64,000 nucleotides of DNA from contig NZ_CP030827.1 in the NCBI RefSeq assembly GCF_003597675.1, positions 3,038,001 to 3,102,000 of the forward strand. Direction: 5' to 3'. The notes under the pieces are model-generated. The model was not told the DNA's origin. It saw nothing but the letters and a program-made list of their open reading frames with translations, and did not search any database. The stretch comes from Neorhizobium sp. NCHU2750. Its GTDB lineage: Bacteria; Pseudomonadota; Alphaproteobacteria; Rhizobiales; Rhizobiaceae. Positions within the stretch are counted from its first letter, which is position 1, and every line of letters starts with the position of its first letter. Shown here piece by piece: positions 9,929 to 17,715 of this stretch. The position numbers were made by a program, and so were the translations under genes.

Positions 9929-10336
9929 TCAGTCTTTCACCGCAGACTTGTCCTGCGAAAGATCGGCCTCGCCCGGCAAGGGATCGAAGAACAGATAGAG
10001 GTCGGTAATCCGCCCGTCGCGGGCAATGATGAAGTCGGTCCCTGCATAGGCCGGCGGCTCGCCCGGTCGGCCCGAAACCCACTGCACGCGCCCTGCTTCT
10101 TCCCCGAGGACTTCGGGTTCGCGAATATGCGTATAGCGGTAATCGGGATGGGTGGCACGGATGACACCGGCAATCCGCGCGATTTCCTCGGTCCCGCGAT
10201 AGACCCCATGCGGTTCGTGGAACGCCGCATCCGGCGCGAAAATCTCCGCCGCGGCGAGCCGGCGCTTCTCGTCGTCGCCTTCGCCGAAAATGTCCTGCAG
10301 ATTGCGTGTCAGCAATGTCTTGATATCGTACGTCAC
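9929..10336 (-). CDS. NTF2-like / SnoaL-type small protein
   Basis: About 135 residues with the cone-fold signature of SnoaL-like proteins: F..DAAFHEPHGVYRGTEEI, a central beta-rich part, and a final AGTDFIIARDGRITDLYLFFD. Such proteins are small isomerases, hydrolases or ligand binders, often unassigned. The longest frame begins at 10360, but an AAGGAG Shine-Dalgarno sequence at 10344-10349 lies inside it. Seven bases later comes GTG at 10336, reading VTYDIKTLL, so GTG is the likely start (GTG at 10339 is possible). It is followed upstream by the codirectional SDR gene, 87 bp away. Confidence 0.75.
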   Translation of the reverse strand: MTYDIKTLLTRNLQDIFGEGDDEKRRLAAAEIFAPDAAFHEPHGVYRGTEEIARIAGVIRATHPDYRYTHIREPEVLGEEAGRVQWVSGRPGEPPAYAGTDFIIARDGRITDLYLFFDPLPGEADLSQDKSAVKD

Positions 10337-10343
10337 CACCAGT

Positions 10344-10349
10344 CTCCTT
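10344..10349 (-). promoter_or_regulatory. Shine-Dalgarno sequence deciding a GTG start
   Basis: AAGGAG on the minus strand, seven bases before GTG at 10336. It argues against the ATG at 10360, which lies upstream of the ribosome site. Confidence 0.65.
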
Positions 10350-10423
10350 GTGAGAACCACGCGCTCCCCGGAGCGCGCGGCTGAAACTCGATTTTCGAGC
10401 TCGGACGGATCGCAACTACGCCG

Positions 10424-11176
10424 TCAGATCTGCATCTGCCCGCCATCGACGAAGAGTTCGACACCATTGACGAAGCTTGCATCGTCGGAGGCGAGGAATA
10501 GTACCGCCTTGGCGATCTCTTCCGGCTGACCTATCCGACCAGCAGGGATGAGCGTTGCCAGATACTCTTTGGTGCTTTCAGCCTGTGCGCCTCCGCCGAA
10601 GAGTTCATTGACACCTGCAGTTTCCGTTACGCCGGGGCTTACGGCATTGACGCGGATATGACGATCCTTGAGATCGAGGATCCAGTTGCGGGCAAAGCTG
10701 CGGATCGCGGCCTTGGTGGCGGAATAGACGCTGAAGGCCGGCGTACCGGAAATGCTGGTGGTTGACGAGGTCAGGACGATCGAGCCACCGTCCCGCATCA
10801 GCGGCAGCGCCTTCTGCACGGTAAACAGCACGCCCTTCACATTGCTGTCGAAGGTCGACTGGTAATGCGTCTCGCTGATCGCACCGAGCGGTGCAAACTC
10901 GCCACCGCCGGCATTGGCGAAGACGACGTCGATATGGCCGTGCTTCTGCTGCACAGCATCATAGAGGCGATCGATATCGGCAAGCTTGCCCATGTCGCCC
11001 TGCACGCCGGTCACACGGCCGCCTATCGACTTCACCGCGGCGTCCAGCGCCTCCTGGCGGCGGCCGGTGATGAACACCGATGCGCCTTCGGCGACGAAGG
11101 CCTTGGCGGTGGCAAGACCGATGCCGCTGGTGCCGCCGGTCACGATGACGACCTTGTTTTCGAATTTCTTGGTCAT
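10424..11176 (-). CDS. Short-chain dehydrogenase/reductase (SDR)
   Basis: A 250-residue classical SDR. It has the cofactor motif TGGTSGIG (residues 13-20), NAG in [10 protein letters not shown], and the catalytic Ser with YxxxK ([21 protein letters not shown]). The C-terminal [16 protein letters not shown] is typical. The longest frame runs upstream to 11374, but the ATG at 11176 has AAAGGAGAAAG before it and starts [15 protein letters not shown]. It is transcribed divergently from a LysR regulator across 111 bp, the classic layout of a regulator and its target. Substrate unknown. Confidence 0.87.
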   Translation of the reverse strand: MTKKFENKVVIVTGGTSGIGLATAKAFVAEGASVFITGRRQEALDAAVKSIGGRVTGVQGDMGKLADIDRLYDAVQQKHGHIDVVFANAGGGEFAPLGAISETHYQSTFDSNVKGVLFTVQKALPLMRDGGSIVLTSSTTSISGTPAFSVYSATKAAIRSFARNWILDLKDRHIRVNAVSPGVTETAGVNELFGGGAQAESTKEYLATLIPAGRIGQPEEIAKAVLFLASDDASFVNGVELFVDGGQMQI

Positions 11177-11269
11177 TGTCTTTCTCCTTTGATCTTGCGG
11201 TTCGTTTTCCGCTGGATAAGAAATGCATCTGGAACGATCGAAACAAAAGTCGGCAATATTGACACTCAG

Positions 11270-11287
11270 CGTTCCATATGGAGAACG
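11270..11287. promoter_or_regulatory. Inverted repeat over the LysR gene's ribosome site
   Basis: CGTTC (11270-11274) and GAACG (11283-11287) flank CATATGGA, and TCCATATGGA inside is itself palindromic. It lies directly before the LysR start codons at 11288/11291 and overlaps the GGAGA Shine-Dalgarno sequence. It could be the autoregulatory LysR site of the divergent SDR/LysR pair. Confidence 0.35.
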
Positions 11288-12214
11288 ATGATGCGGCTTG
11301 ACCTCAACGACCTTGTCTATTTTGCCGAAGTGGTGGCGCATGGGGGCTTTGCCGCCGCGGGTCGCGCCCTGCACGAGCCGAAATCAAAGCTCAGCCGGCG
11401 GGTGGCGGGACTGGAGGCCCGCCTAGGCGTCCGGCTGATCGAACGATCGAGCCGCCGCTTCCGGGTGACCGATGTCGGCAAGGTCTTTTACCAGCGCTGC
11501 CGGGCGATGCTGGCCGAGGCCGAGCAGGCGGAGATTGTTGTCGCCGAAGCGAAATCGGAGCCGGAAGGACTGGTGCGCTTCAGCTGCCCGACCGGGCTGG
11601 TCGAGCCGATCTCCGATCTCGTCAACAGCTTCCTCGACCGCCACCCGAAGGTGCAATTACAGCTTCTGGCGCTCGACCGGCCGGTCGACCTGATCGAAGA
11701 ACGCATCGACATCGCCCTTCGCGTGCGCACCGCAATTGACAGCGACGCCTCGCTCACCATGCGCTCACTCGGCCGCTCGATCCGCATCCTTGTCGCGAGC
11801 CCGCAGCTCGCCAGCCGCATTGCCGATATCGAACAGCTCGCCACCGTGCCGACGCTCTCGACCAGCGACGATACCAGCGAGGTGGAATGGCATCTGGAAA
11901 CCGATGATGGCGGCAGGCATGTGGTCCGCCACACGCCGCGCATGGGCTGCGCCGATTTTTCCGCCGTGCGGGCTGCCGTCACCGCAGGGCTCGGCGTGGC
12001 GCTTCTGCCAGATCACACCTGCCGGCAAGCGCTGGAGGACGGAACGCTGGTCCGCGTCCTGCCCGCCTGGCGCGGCGTGGCCGGCATCGTCCATCTCGTC
12101 TTCACCACCCGCCGCGGCCTGCCGCCGGCGGTGAGAAAGTTCATCGACCACCTGGCCGCAAATTTCCCCAGGGATGCGCTGGATGGCAGGGCGGCCCGCC
12201 AATTTACCCTGTAG
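11288..12214 (+). CDS. LysR-family transcriptional regulator
   Basis: A 308-residue LysR protein. The N-terminal winged helix ([21 protein letters not shown], then [18 protein letters not shown]) is followed by the effector-binding domain. The frame is open far upstream, antisense to the SDR, but the protein begins at ATG 11288 or the adjacent ATG 11291 behind GGAGA. It is divergent from the SDR gene and ends 14 bp from the convergent hydrolase gene. It probably regulates the SDR and maybe the NTF2-like gene downstream of it. Confidence 0.88.
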   Translation: MMRLDLNDLVYFAEVVAHGGFAAAGRALHEPKSKLSRRVAGLEARLGVRLIERSSRRFRVTDVGKVFYQRCRAMLAEAEQAEIVVAEAKSEPEGLVRFSCPTGLVEPISDLVNSFLDRHPKVQLQLLALDRPVDLIEERIDIALRVRTAIDSDASLTMRSLGRSIRILVASPQLASRIADIEQLATVPTLSTSDDTSEVEWHLETDDGGRHVVRHTPRMGCADFSAVRAAVTAGLGVALLPDHTCRQALEDGTLVRVLPAWRGVAGIVHLVFTTRRGLPPAVRKFIDHLAANFPRDALDGRAARQFTL

Positions 12215-12228
12215 ATCGCGTAGCTCTC

Positions 12229-13296
12229 CTACTTCTTGAGCAGGAACTTTTCGAGGCTTGCGGTAAACGCTTCCGGCTTGTCGAGATTGATCACATGGCT
12301 GGCATCGATCTTCTCGAATGTACCGTTGTTCAGAAGCGACATCGCATGCACGGCATCCTCGTCGCTCATCGCCCCGTTCAACGTACCGTCGGGAAGTACG
12401 GTATAATTGGCATGCAGCAGCAGAACGGGACAGGTGATCTTCGCCAGCGCCTGCGCATGGTCGAAACCCTGGTTCCAGCTGCCATCGTAAAACGCCGCGC
12501 CGAAGCGGGGATCATACTGGTCGAGCCCGCGCAGCAGCATGCGCACCGTATTGTTGGGCAAAAGCCCGATTTCCGCCGGTTTGCCGGCATTGAATTGCCG
12601 GAAGAGCCTGATTGCCTGTTCGAGCAGGAAAGGCGTGCCCGGCCCGACATTGTTGCGAAAGAATGTCGCGTTGCCATGGATCCAGTAGATCAGGAAATCG
12701 GGCGCTTTCTCCTGTGCCGCCTTATAGCTGGTCGCAAAGGCGCGATAGGCGATCGTCTGCTTGATGCGCGGATATTCCGAGGAAAACAGCGGCGGGTCTT
12801 CCAGCACCGCAGCCTTGATCAGCGCCGGCCGGTTGGCTGCGAGCCAGGTCGCAAGCAGCCCGCCCGAGGAATTGCCGGAAATGAATACCGGCTCGCCGAT
12901 CTCCTGCTCGATGAAATCGCCAAGGTCGGCGCCGATCCGGTCTGCCGTCATCGGATAGTCGGGCGGCGTCTTCGTCGTGCCGTGGCCGGGATAATCCACA
13001 TCGAAGACATGAAACGACTTGGCGAGTTGCGGCAGCACGCGGCTGTAGCTGAACCAGTCGAGGAACTGCGCATGCAGCAGCACCAGCGGCGGCCCATTGT
13101 CCGGTCCTTCCGCATAGCTCAGCTTGACGCCGTTGACCTCCGCCTCCTTGTGCACATAGCCGGCCTCCGCCACCCTCAGGTGATAGGGGTCCACATAGGT
13201 GGCGGTCCGCACCAGAAGCACGATCACGGTCGCCCCGATCGCCATCGCCGCAATGGCGACGATCCATCCCAGAATATGCAATGATTTTCGTCCCAT
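12229..13296 (-). CDS. Membrane-anchored alpha/beta hydrolase
   Basis: A 355-residue alpha/beta hydrolase. Residues about 8-30 form one hydrophobic anchor (LGWIVAIAAMAIGATVIVLLV), so the catalytic domain is probably periplasmic. The oxyanion region is LVLLHAQF, the nucleophile elbow is SGNSSGGLLA, and the catalytic His is in IDASHVINLDKPEAF. The longer frame from 13446 adds an arginine-rich stretch with no family match; I use the ATG at 13296 (MGRKSLHILGW). No strong Shine-Dalgarno sequence marks this start, so it is moderately certain. Substrate unknown. Confidence 0.8.
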   Translation of the reverse strand: MGRKSLHILGWIVAIAAMAIGATVIVLLVRTATYVDPYHLRVAEAGYVHKEAEVNGVKLSYAEGPDNGPPLVLLHAQFLDWFSYSRVLPQLAKSFHVFDVDYPGHGTTKTPPDYPMTADRIGADLGDFIEQEIGEPVFISGNSSGGLLATWLAANRPALIKAAVLEDPPLFSSEYPRIKQTIAYRAFATSYKAAQEKAPDFLIYWIHGNATFFRNNVGPGTPFLLEQAIRLFRQFNAGKPAEIGLLPNNTVRMLLRGLDQYDPRFGAAFYDGSWNQGFDHAQALAKITCPVLLLHANYTVLPDGTLNGAMSDEDAVHAMSLLNNGTFEKIDASHVINLDKPEAFTASLEKFLLKK

Positions 13297-13541
13297 GCTG
13301 CGTAGTGCGGGAGCCCCGCCATGCCTTGAAATCAATAGGAGTAAAGAATGCCTAAAGCTGCGCCGGCCTGTCGGTTCGCGCACTCCAGACATATCGGGGC
13401 TTTCAGGCTTTTCAATGCCCGTCGAGCAAACGCCGCAGGCCCACACCGCAAGCCGGCTGGCAACCCGATCGCTTGTACGGATCTGACTGCGACCCTACAT
13501 TGGCCCGGCAATCCGCCGTAGACCCCAGGGGCCGAAACTCA

Positions 13542-14279
13542 ATGATCCTTGATGCCACCCGCCTTGCCCTCGTCAACCTCCTCGCTCCCGAAACGCGCTC
13601 GGCCTTCTGGAAGACGCTGGGGCTGACGCTGTTGATCCTTGTCGGCCTGTGGGTGGCTCTCCGCGAAACCTTTGCCTTCTACATCTGGCCCTGGTTTGCC
13701 GATTTCTTCCCCGCCATGCCGGAATGGACCGGATGGCTGACACTGATCGGCGCAGTTGCGGCGAGTATCGGCCTGGCCCTTGGTCTCGCATTATTGATCG
13801 CCCCGATCACCGCGCTGATTGCCGGCCTCTTTCTCGATGATGTCGCAAAAGTGGTCGAGACCCGTGATTATCCCGCCGATCCGCCGGGACACGAATTGCC
13901 GCTCGGCAAGGCGATGATCGGCTCGATCAAGTTTCTGGGCGTCGTCATCGTCGGCAACATCATCGCGCTGATCCTGCTCCTGATCCCCGGCGTCAACCTC
14001 GTCGCGTTCTTCCTCGTCAACGGCTACCTGCTCGGACGGGAATTCTTCGAATTCGCTGCCATGCGCTTCCGCTCGCCGGAAGAGGCACGCTCGCTGCGCT
14101 CGAAATATTCCTCCACCGTCTTCATCGCCGGCCTCGTCATCGCCTGTTTCCTGGCGATCCCGATCGTCAATCTCCTGACGCCGCTGTTTGCAGCCGGCCT
14201 GATGGTGCATCTGCACAAGGCGGTGTCGAAACGCGATCCTAACTTTCAGGCTTATCCTTCGGCGCCCCCGATCACCTGA
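13542..14279 (+). CDS. EI24/CysZ-like integral membrane protein
   Basis: A 245-residue protein with about five hydrophobic segments. It resembles the EI24-domain family, often annotated as sulfate transporter CysZ-like, with NGYLLGREFFEFAAMRF as the conserved part. The ATG at 13542 (MILDATRLALVNLL) is preferred over the upstream ATG at 13473, which adds non-hydrophobic sequence. It overlaps the convergent nth gene by 28 bp at the 3' end. A sulfate ABC transporter is elsewhere in the window but not adjacent, so a role in sulfate uptake is only a family guess. Confidence 0.75.
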   Translation: MILDATRLALVNLLAPETRSAFWKTLGLTLLILVGLWVALRETFAFYIWPWFADFFPAMPEWTGWLTLIGAVAASIGLALGLALLIAPITALIAGLFLDDVAKVVETRDYPADPPGHELPLGKAMIGSIKFLGVVIVGNIIALILLLIPGVNLVAFFLVNGYLLGREFFEFAAMRFRSPEEARSLRSKYSSTVFIAGLVIACFLAIPIVNLLTPLFAAGLMVHLHKAVSKRDPNFQAYPSAPPIT

Positions 14280-15058
14280 GGCGGCAATTCGACCAGCGGC
14301 GCCGGGATGTCGAATGTCTTTTCCGGCGAGCAACAGAGATCGGCGATGACGCAATGCTCGCATTCCGGCTTGCGCGCCTTGCAGGTATAGCGCCCATGCA
14401 GAATCAGCCAGTGATGCGCGTGGAAGAGATACTGTTCCGGGATTACCCTGAGGAACTGTTCTTCCACCTCGTCCGGCGTCTTGCCCGGCGCCATCAGGCA
14501 GCGGTTGCCGATGCGGAAGACATGCGTGTCGACAGCAAGAGTGGGAATGCCGAAAGCCATCGACATCACCACATTGGCAGTCTTGCGCCCCACGCCCGGC
14601 AGGCGCGTCAGCTCCTCGCGCGTCTTCGGCACTTCGGATCCGAACTCGTCGATCAGCATGCGACAGAGCGCGATGACATTCTTCGCCTTGTTGCGGTAAA
14701 GCCCGATCGTCTTGATATGGGCAATCACACCCTCTTCGCCGAGCGCCAGCATCTTTTCCGGCGTGTCGGCGATTTTAAACAGCGCCCGCGTCGCCTTGTT
14801 GACCCCCGCATCGGTCGCCTGCGCCGACAGCGCCACCGCCACGACCAGCGTGAACGGGTTCACATGCTCAAGCTCGCCCTTCGGCTCCGGTCGCTGGATC
14901 GAGAAGCGGCGAAAGATCTCCACCATTTCCTCATGGGAATAAGCGGGCTTGTAGCGCTTCGTCCTGCGGGCAGCGGCGGGTTTTGCCGCCGTCTTCGCCG
15001 CGATGCGCGTTGACTTTTTCGTGACGGAAGCGCTGGATTTGAGTTTGGGAATGGCCAT
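14252..15058 (-). CDS. nth: Endonuclease III (DNA glycosylase/AP lyase)
   Basis: A 268-residue base-excision repair enzyme that removes oxidised pyrimidines. It has the helix-hairpin-helix with catalytic lysine LPGVGRKTANVV, the catalytic aspartate in VDTHVFRIGNR, and a [4Fe-4S] site C-X6-C-X2-C-X5-C at C226, C233, C236 and C242. It is longer than E. coli Nth because of a lysine/alanine-rich N-terminal extension of about 45 residues, probably disordered and DNA-binding. It diverges from the DUF2244 gene over 21 bp, and a DNA alkylation repair gene follows that, so this is a small repair cluster. Confidence 0.95.
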   Translation of the reverse strand: MAIPKLKSSASVTKKSTRIAAKTAAKPAAARRTKRYKPAYSHEEMVEIFRRFSIQRPEPKGELEHVNPFTLVVAVALSAQATDAGVNKATRALFKIADTPEKMLALGEEGVIAHIKTIGLYRNKAKNVIALCRMLIDEFGSEVPKTREELTRLPGVGRKTANVVMSMAFGIPTLAVDTHVFRIGNRCLMAPGKTPDEVEEQFLRVIPEQYLFHAHHWLILHGRYTCKARKPECEHCVIADLCCSPEKTFDIPAPLVELPPQVIGGAEG

Positions 15059-15079
15059 CAGATTGTATAGTCACGCTCC

Positions 15080-15577
15080 ATGACGGAAAGCAACGCGCAG
15101 ATGCCGCAAGACGCCCCTGTCTTTGCCGCCGAACTCACCCCCTACCGGTCACTCGGAAAGACCGGCTTCAAGCTCGTGCTGGCGCTTGCCGGCGTGGTCT
15201 GCGCCTTCTACGGCATATTCTTCGCTGCAACCGGCGCATGGCCGATCGGCCTGTTCTTCGGGCTCGATTTCCTCGGCCTCTATATCGCGCTGAAACTCAG
15301 CTATCGCTCCAGCCGTCAGCGCGAGGAAGTCACCGTGTCGCGCAGCAATGTCTCGATCCGCAAGTTCTCGGCCCGCGGCCGGATGATCGAATACCGCTTC
15401 AACCCCTTCTGGGCACGCTTCAGCGTCGACCGGCACGCGGAATTCGGCATCACCGCCATGCATGTGACGGGCCAGGGCCGCCGCACCGATATCGGCTCCT
15501 TCCTCAACTCCGATGATCGCGAGAGTTTTGCCAGGGCATTCCGCAACGCGCTTTCAAGCGTCACGCGACGGCTGTGA
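15080..15577 (+). CDS. DUF2244 membrane protein
   Basis: A 165-residue protein matching the DUF2244 family of alphaproteobacteria. Two adjacent hydrophobic helices (about residues 31-72) are followed by a soluble domain with RKFSARGRMIEYRFNPFWARF and a closing IGSFLNSDDRESFARAFRNAL. Function unknown. It is divergent from nth with only 21 bp between starts, so promoters must overlap, and the repair methyltransferase gene follows 77 bp downstream. Confidence 0.85.
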   Translation: MTESNAQMPQDAPVFAAELTPYRSLGKTGFKLVLALAGVVCAFYGIFFAATGAWPIGLFFGLDFLGLYIALKLSYRSSRQREEVTVSRSNVSIRKFSARGRMIEYRFNPFWARFSVDRHAEFGITAMHVTGQGRRTDIGSFLNSDDRESFARAFRNALSSVTRRL

Positions 15578-15654
15578 TCCTGTCGCGGGTCAAGCAAGAA
15601 ACGGGTGGCATCGGCAGCATGAAAAGGCCAGATATGAGCGAAAGGAGAACCCCA

Positions 15655-16533
15655 ATGGACGCCATCGCTCAGTTTGCCACGCCCGCAGTCGACGTTACCC
15701 CCGAAGGGTCCGATTACGAGACCGTGCGCAAGGTGATCGAGATGATCACGCTCGATTACCGCGACCAGCCCTCTCTCGACACGATTGCCGCCGAAATCGG
15801 CCAGTCGCCGACGCAGCTGCAGAAGCTTTTCACCCGCTGGGCGGGACTTTCCCCCAAAGCCTTCCTGCAGGCGGTCACGATAGACCATGCCAAGCGTCTG
15901 CTCGGCCAGGAGGGCCTGCCGCTGCTGGAGACCTCCTATGAGGTTGGCCTCTCGGGTCCCGGACGTCTGCACGATCTCTTCGTCACCCACGAAGCCATGT
16001 CGCCCGGCGAGTGGAAGGCGAAGGGCGGCGGCCTGACGATCCGCTACGGTTTTCATCCCTCCCCCTTCGGTATCGCCCTCGTCATGGCGACCGACCGCGG
16101 CCTGTCCGGCCTCGCCTTTGCCGATCAGGGTGGCGAACAGGAAGCGCTCGACGACATGACCCGCCGCTGGCCGAACGCCACCTACGTCGAGGACAGGGCT
16201 GCGACCGAACCCTATGTCGCCCGCGTCTTCGATCGCTCGAAATGGCTCTGCGACCGGCCGCTGCGCGTCGTGCTGATCGGCACCGATTTCCAGGTCCGGG
16301 TCTGGCAGAGCCTGTTGAAGATCCCCTATGGCAAGGCCGTCACCTATTCGGACGTCGCAAACGACATCGGCCAGCCGACCGCAAATCGCGCGGTCGGAGC
16401 AGCCGTCGGTGCCAACCCGATCTCCTTCGTCGTTCCCTGCCACCGGGCGGTCGCCAGAAACGGTGCACTGACCGGTTACCACTGGGGCCTTACCCGCAAG
16501 CGCGCCATGCTCGGTTGGGAAACCGGCGACTGA
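15655..16533 (+). CDS. ada: AraC-type HTH fused to O6-methylguanine-DNA methyltransferase (Ada-like, lacking AdaA zinc domain)
   Basis: A 292-residue fusion. Residues about 15-110 form an AraC-type DNA-binding domain (LDTIAAEIGQSPTQLQKLFTRWAG). The C-terminal half is the suicide methyltransferase, with the acceptor Cys262 in VVPCHRAV and the DNA-binding IGQPTANRAVGAAVGANP. The ATG at 15655 has AAAGGAG with seven-base spacing; the longer frame from 15574 has none. Unlike E. coli Ada there is no N-terminal phosphotriester-sensing cysteine domain, so methylation-dependent activation would have to work differently. It repairs alkylated DNA and may still act as a regulator. Confidence 0.88.
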   Translation: MDAIAQFATPAVDVTPEGSDYETVRKVIEMITLDYRDQPSLDTIAAEIGQSPTQLQKLFTRWAGLSPKAFLQAVTIDHAKRLLGQEGLPLLETSYEVGLSGPGRLHDLFVTHEAMSPGEWKAKGGGLTIRYGFHPSPFGIALVMATDRGLSGLAFADQGGEQEALDDMTRRWPNATYVEDRAATEPYVARVFDRSKWLCDRPLRVVLIGTDFQVRVWQSLLKIPYGKAVTYSDVANDIGQPTANRAVGAAVGANPISFVVPCHRAVARNGALTGYHWGLTRKRAMLGWETGD

Positions 16534-16652
16534 GCGGCGAGAACCCCCTCCGCCAACCCGAAAAGTGACAGGCTCGTTTGCGGGATTTCCTCTCCGCTGC
16601 CAAAAACGTTAGACTCTCTCCGATTTGACAGGTTTCAATTGAGTCCAATAAA

Positions 16653-16901
16653 TTGCAGCAGCAGCGCAGATTTCCGCGATCGAAAGCCTTCCTCGGCGCC
16701 AAGATCTTATTCAATGATCACAACTCGGCCTTCGATGGCATCGTCAAGGAATTGTCCGAAGGCGGCGCGATGATCAAGGTCGAAAATGCCCTTGTCATCC
16801 CCGAAAGCTTCACGCTCGAACTCTCGGACGGCCGCCGTTTCGAATGCGATATCCGCTGGCGCCGCATGAATGCCATAGGCGTCGAGTTCCGCTCGCCGTG
16901 A
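16653..16901 (+). CDS. Small PilZ-domain protein
   Basis: About 82 residues covering a single PilZ domain, the c-di-GMP-binding fold. RRFPRSKAFLGAKILF holds an RxxxR-like motif and LSEGGAMIKV the D/NxSxxG-like motif. The frame opens with TTG at 16653; upstream in frame is ATT at 16638 and then a stop at 16626, and no ATG exists, so the start is non-canonical. A perfect 16-bp palindrome follows the stop. Single-domain PilZ proteins usually act on a partner in motility or polysaccharide control. Confidence 0.75.
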   Translation: MQQQRRFPRSKAFLGAKILFNDHNSAFDGIVKELSEGGAMIKVENALVIPESFTLELSDGRRFECDIRWRRMNAIGVEFRSP

Positions 16902-16907
16902 ACGCGA

Positions 16908-16923
16908 TGGCCGATATCGGCCA
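16908..16923. other. Perfect 16-bp palindrome after the PilZ gene
   Basis: TGGCCGATATCGGCCA starts seven bases after the PilZ stop codon. As RNA it forms a 6-bp stem with an ATAT loop. No T-run follows, so it is either a weak transcript end or a protein site upstream of the phosphatase gene. Confidence 0.4.
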
Positions 16924-17037
16924 GCCACTGTGTTGATGCCACCACCTCGGCCGTTCAGGTGGATGTCAGTTTAAAAGCCGATGCCTCGTGACAAGCGGCA
17001 GGGAAACCTGCCTTGTCCAACAAGGTGAAACGGCAAG

Positions 17038-17655
17038 ATGGCATATACCGGCATGAAGAAATGGCTCCTTCGCGGAGCCGCTGCATTCGGCATCGCAACA
17101 CTCGGACTTGGCGGCTATCTCGGCTACCTGCAACTGTCCGGCAATTTCCACACCGTCATCGCCGGAGAGCTCTATCGCTCCGCCCAGCCGAGCCCGCAGC
17201 AGATCGCCGAATATGCCAGGCAATACGGCATCCGCACCATCGTCAACCTGCGCGGCGAAGCTGAGGATTCGCGCTGGTATGACGATGAGGTGGCGGCAGC
17301 CGGCAAGCTCGGCATCAAGCATATCGATTTCGCCATGCTGGCTTCGAGACAGTTGACCGCAGCCCAGGCGGATGAACTGGTGGCAATCCTCAGGGATGCG
17401 CCAAAGCCGATCCTCATTCATTGCCGCAGCGGTGCAGACCGCACCGGCCTTGTCTCGGTCATCTACAGCCAGCAGATTGCCGGCATCCCCACCCATCAGG
17501 CGGAAAAGCAGCTGTCGATCTTTTTCGGCCATATCGGCCTGCCGGTCATCTCCGCGACCTATGCAATGGACGAGACCTGGGAAATGCTCGAGCGCCATTA
17601 CGGCCTGTCGCGCAAGCACGTCGCCACCGCAAGCGAGCCCGCCCCGCTCTCCTGA
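17038..17655 (+). CDS. Membrane-anchored dual-specificity/tyrosine phosphatase
   Basis: A 205-residue protein. An N-terminal basic plus hydrophobic segment (about residues 7-33) suggests a signal anchor with the catalytic domain in the periplasm. The phosphatase signature CX5R is HCRSGADRTG, with C129 and R135, and the general-acid region precedes it (HIDFAMLASRQL). It resembles bacterial DSP proteins of the family seen beside polysaccharide or stress genes. A good AAGGTGAAA ribosome site lies upstream of ATG 17038. It ends convergently with the ATPase gene 60 bp away. Substrate unknown. Confidence 0.85.
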   Translation: MAYTGMKKWLLRGAAAFGIATLGLGGYLGYLQLSGNFHTVIAGELYRSAQPSPQQIAEYARQYGIRTIVNLRGEAEDSRWYDDEVAAAGKLGIKHIDFAMLASRQLTAAQADELVAILRDAPKPILIHCRSGADRTGLVSVIYSQQIAGIPTHQAEKQLSIFFGHIGLPVISATYAMDETWEMLERHYGLSRKHVATASEPAPLS

Positions 17656-17715
17656 AGACGGCAGGGCTGATCGCGGCGCATAGCGCTATCGCCAGATGAC
17701 ATAAGGCAGAAGCGC

